The notes below the pieces were generated by a model. The model ran no database searches. It was not told where the DNA came from and saw only the letters and a list, made by a program, of their open reading frames with translations. This document shows, in pieces, positions 63,021 through 64,000 of a stretch of DNA of 64,000 bases (its first letter is position 1; the number at the start of each line of letters is the position of its first letter). The position numbers were made by a program, and so were the translations under genes. The stretch comes from Patulibacter americanus DSM 16676 (lineage in GTDB: Bacteria > Actinomycetota > Thermoleophilia > Solirubrobacterales > Solirubrobacteraceae): the NCBI RefSeq assembly GCF_000420025.1, contig NZ_ATUD01000005.1, positions 62,001 to 126,000 of the forward strand, given 5' to 3'.

Positions 63021-64000
63021 TCAGCGGAAGCGGACGGCCACCGGCAGCGACCGGGACCCGCTGCGCAGGCGGTAGGTCCCGCGCGGCATGGCCCGCACGA
63101 CGCGGATACGCCCGAGCGTCCCCCGGGCGTAGGTCCGTCCCCGGCGGGTGAGCCGTACCGTGGCGCCGGCGCGCCATCCGGGGGCGACGCACCGGATCCG
63201 CCGGGCGCCGCGTGCGCCGCGGACGGTGCAGCGCGCGCGGAGGGCCGTCGGGCCGGGGGACGCCGGGCGGGGCGCCGCGGCCGGGATCGGCGGGACCGGG
63301 CTGCCGGACGGCGGAACGGGCGCAATCCCCGGGGTGCTGCCCGCCGGCGTCTCGTCCGGCGTCCCCGGAATCCCGGCGGCCGGAAGCTCCGGGTCGACGG
63401 CGGGGGCCGGGTGGGTGCGCCGGTACTCGGCGTTCCAGGCGACGAGCCCGCCCGGGTCGTTCGTGATGATCCCGTCGATCCCCAGGTCCCGCATCGCCGC
63501 CCACTCGTTCGGGTCGTCGACGGTGAAGGGGACGGTGGCGATGCCGGCCGCGGACAGGGCCGCGATCGCGGCAGGGCGGCTCTTCAGGGCGTTCCAGCTC
63601 GGCAGGTAGGCGACGGCACCGACGGCCCGCACCGCGGCGACCGGGTCGGCGTCGACCGTGTTGCGCAGCAGCGCCAGGGCGATCTCGGGAGCGAGCTCGT
63701 GGGCGTCGCGCAGCCCCTGCTCCTCGAAGCTCTGGATGACCGTCCGTTCGGCCATCCCGCTCGCGCGAATCTCGGCCACCACCCGCGCCACCTGCTCGCG
63801 GGTGTGCGAGCCCTTGAGTTCGATCACGAGGTCGCTCGGCCCCCGGTGGACGGTGTCGAGGAGCGCCGTCAGCCGCGGGAGGCGCTCGCCGGCGTAGGCG
63901 GCGCCGAACCACGACCCCGCGTCGAGCCCGTCGAGCGTCGTGGAGGCCGTGCTGCGGACGAACCCGAACCCGTTGCTCGTGCGGCTCAGCGACGCGTCGT
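63021..64000 (-). CDS. Glycerophosphodiester phosphodiesterase family protein (5' end outside window)
   Basis: The frame runs off the window end, so the N-terminus with the first catalytic His is not visible. The visible part begins DASLSRTSNGFGFV, the segment after the family's second His, followed by GLDAGSWFGAAYAGERLPRL, LVIELKGSHT (metal Glu), VIQSFEEQGL and GIDGIITNDPGG. After the barrel come a Pro/Ala/Gly linker (about 60 residues) and a basic beta C-terminal domain (CTVRGARGARRIRCVAPGW), absent from the paralogue at 52856-53728. Probably secreted and retained at the cell surface. Confidence 0.88.
   Translation of the reverse strand, partial: DASLSRTSNGFGFVRSTASTTLDGLDAGSWFGAAYAGERLPRLTALLDTVHRGPSDLVIELKGSHTREQVARVVAEIRASGMAERTVIQSFEEQGLRDAHELAPEIALALLRNTVDADPVAAVRAVGAVAYLPSWNALKSRPAAIAALSAAGIATVPFTVDDPNEWAAMRDLGIDGIITNDPGGLVAWNAEYRRTHPAPAVDPELPAAGIPGTPDETPAGSTPGIAPVPPSGSPVPPIPAAAPRPASPGPTALRARCTVRGARGARRIRCVAPGWRAGATVRLTRRGRTYARGTLGRIRVVRAMPRGTYRLRSGSRSLPVAVRFR

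Overview
The window comes from a very GC-rich actinobacterium. The gene content suggests the Thermoleophilia/Solirubrobacterales side of the phylum (Patulibacter- or Conexibacter-like), but this is inferred from gene content and style and no marker gene proves it. It is a chromosomal segment rich in housekeeping genes. I see no rRNA, tRNA, insertion sequence, prophage or CRISPR array.

Layout. 1-8.9 kb: the 3' part of mnmA, an ECF sigma factor with a membrane partner (minus strand), a large secreted lamin-tail protein, a histidine kinase/response regulator pair, and a small secreted six-cysteine protein. 9-16 kb: alaS, ruvX, an aspartate/glutamate-racemase-family gene, mltG and aroE. 16-24 kb: an orphan chemoreceptor, a luciferase-like flavin oxidoreductase, a polar-amino-acid ABC importer with a structured mRNA leader, an unknown 400-residue protein, and ribonuclease D. 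24-31 kb: a membrane protein, gluQRS, a zinc-ribbon protein with a histone-H1-like tail, a secreted beta protein, an MHYT-GAF-GGDEF diguanylate cyclase, a DUF2945-uvsE gene pair and a prepilin peptidase. 31-36 kb: aroC, fused aroK-aroB, aroQ and an Xaa-Pro peptidase. 36-39.4 kb: a second ECF sigma/partner module and an MFS exporter with a divergent ArsR-type regulator, sitting between the peptidase gene and efp. 39.4-47 kb: efp, nusB, a small ORF, an isoprenyl diphosphate synthase gene, dxs, tlyA, nadK and recN. 47-64 kb: a secreted unknown, msrB, pyrG, an M20 peptidase, a Nudix hydrolase, a glycerophosphodiester phosphodiesterase, xerD, mutM, grxC, recO, dgt, dnaG, membrane and secreted proteins, a pyridine-nucleotide-disulfide-type oxidoreductase, and a second phosphodiesterase cut by the window end.

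How the genes work together. aroE, aroC, aroKB and aroQ cover most of the shikimate pathway. The isoprenyl synthase and dxs serve isoprenoid synthesis. recN, recO, mutM, uvsE and xerD serve DNA repair and recombination; dnaG and dgt serve replication and nucleotide control. Stop/start overlaps (ATGA or GTGA) join many neighbours.

Regulation. Many genes carry a TANNNT -10 box only 6-10 bases before the start codon, which implies largely leaderless mRNAs. Specific control sites are visible: an 11-bp-phased direct repeat (YTCNCAS-N4-YTCNCAG) at three promoters around the two-component system, a triple GGTCAC repeat (Pho-box-like) at a phosphodiesterase gene, a perfect CGAAC-N4-GTTCG LexA-type box at the recN start, and a palindrome between the MFS and ArsR-type genes.
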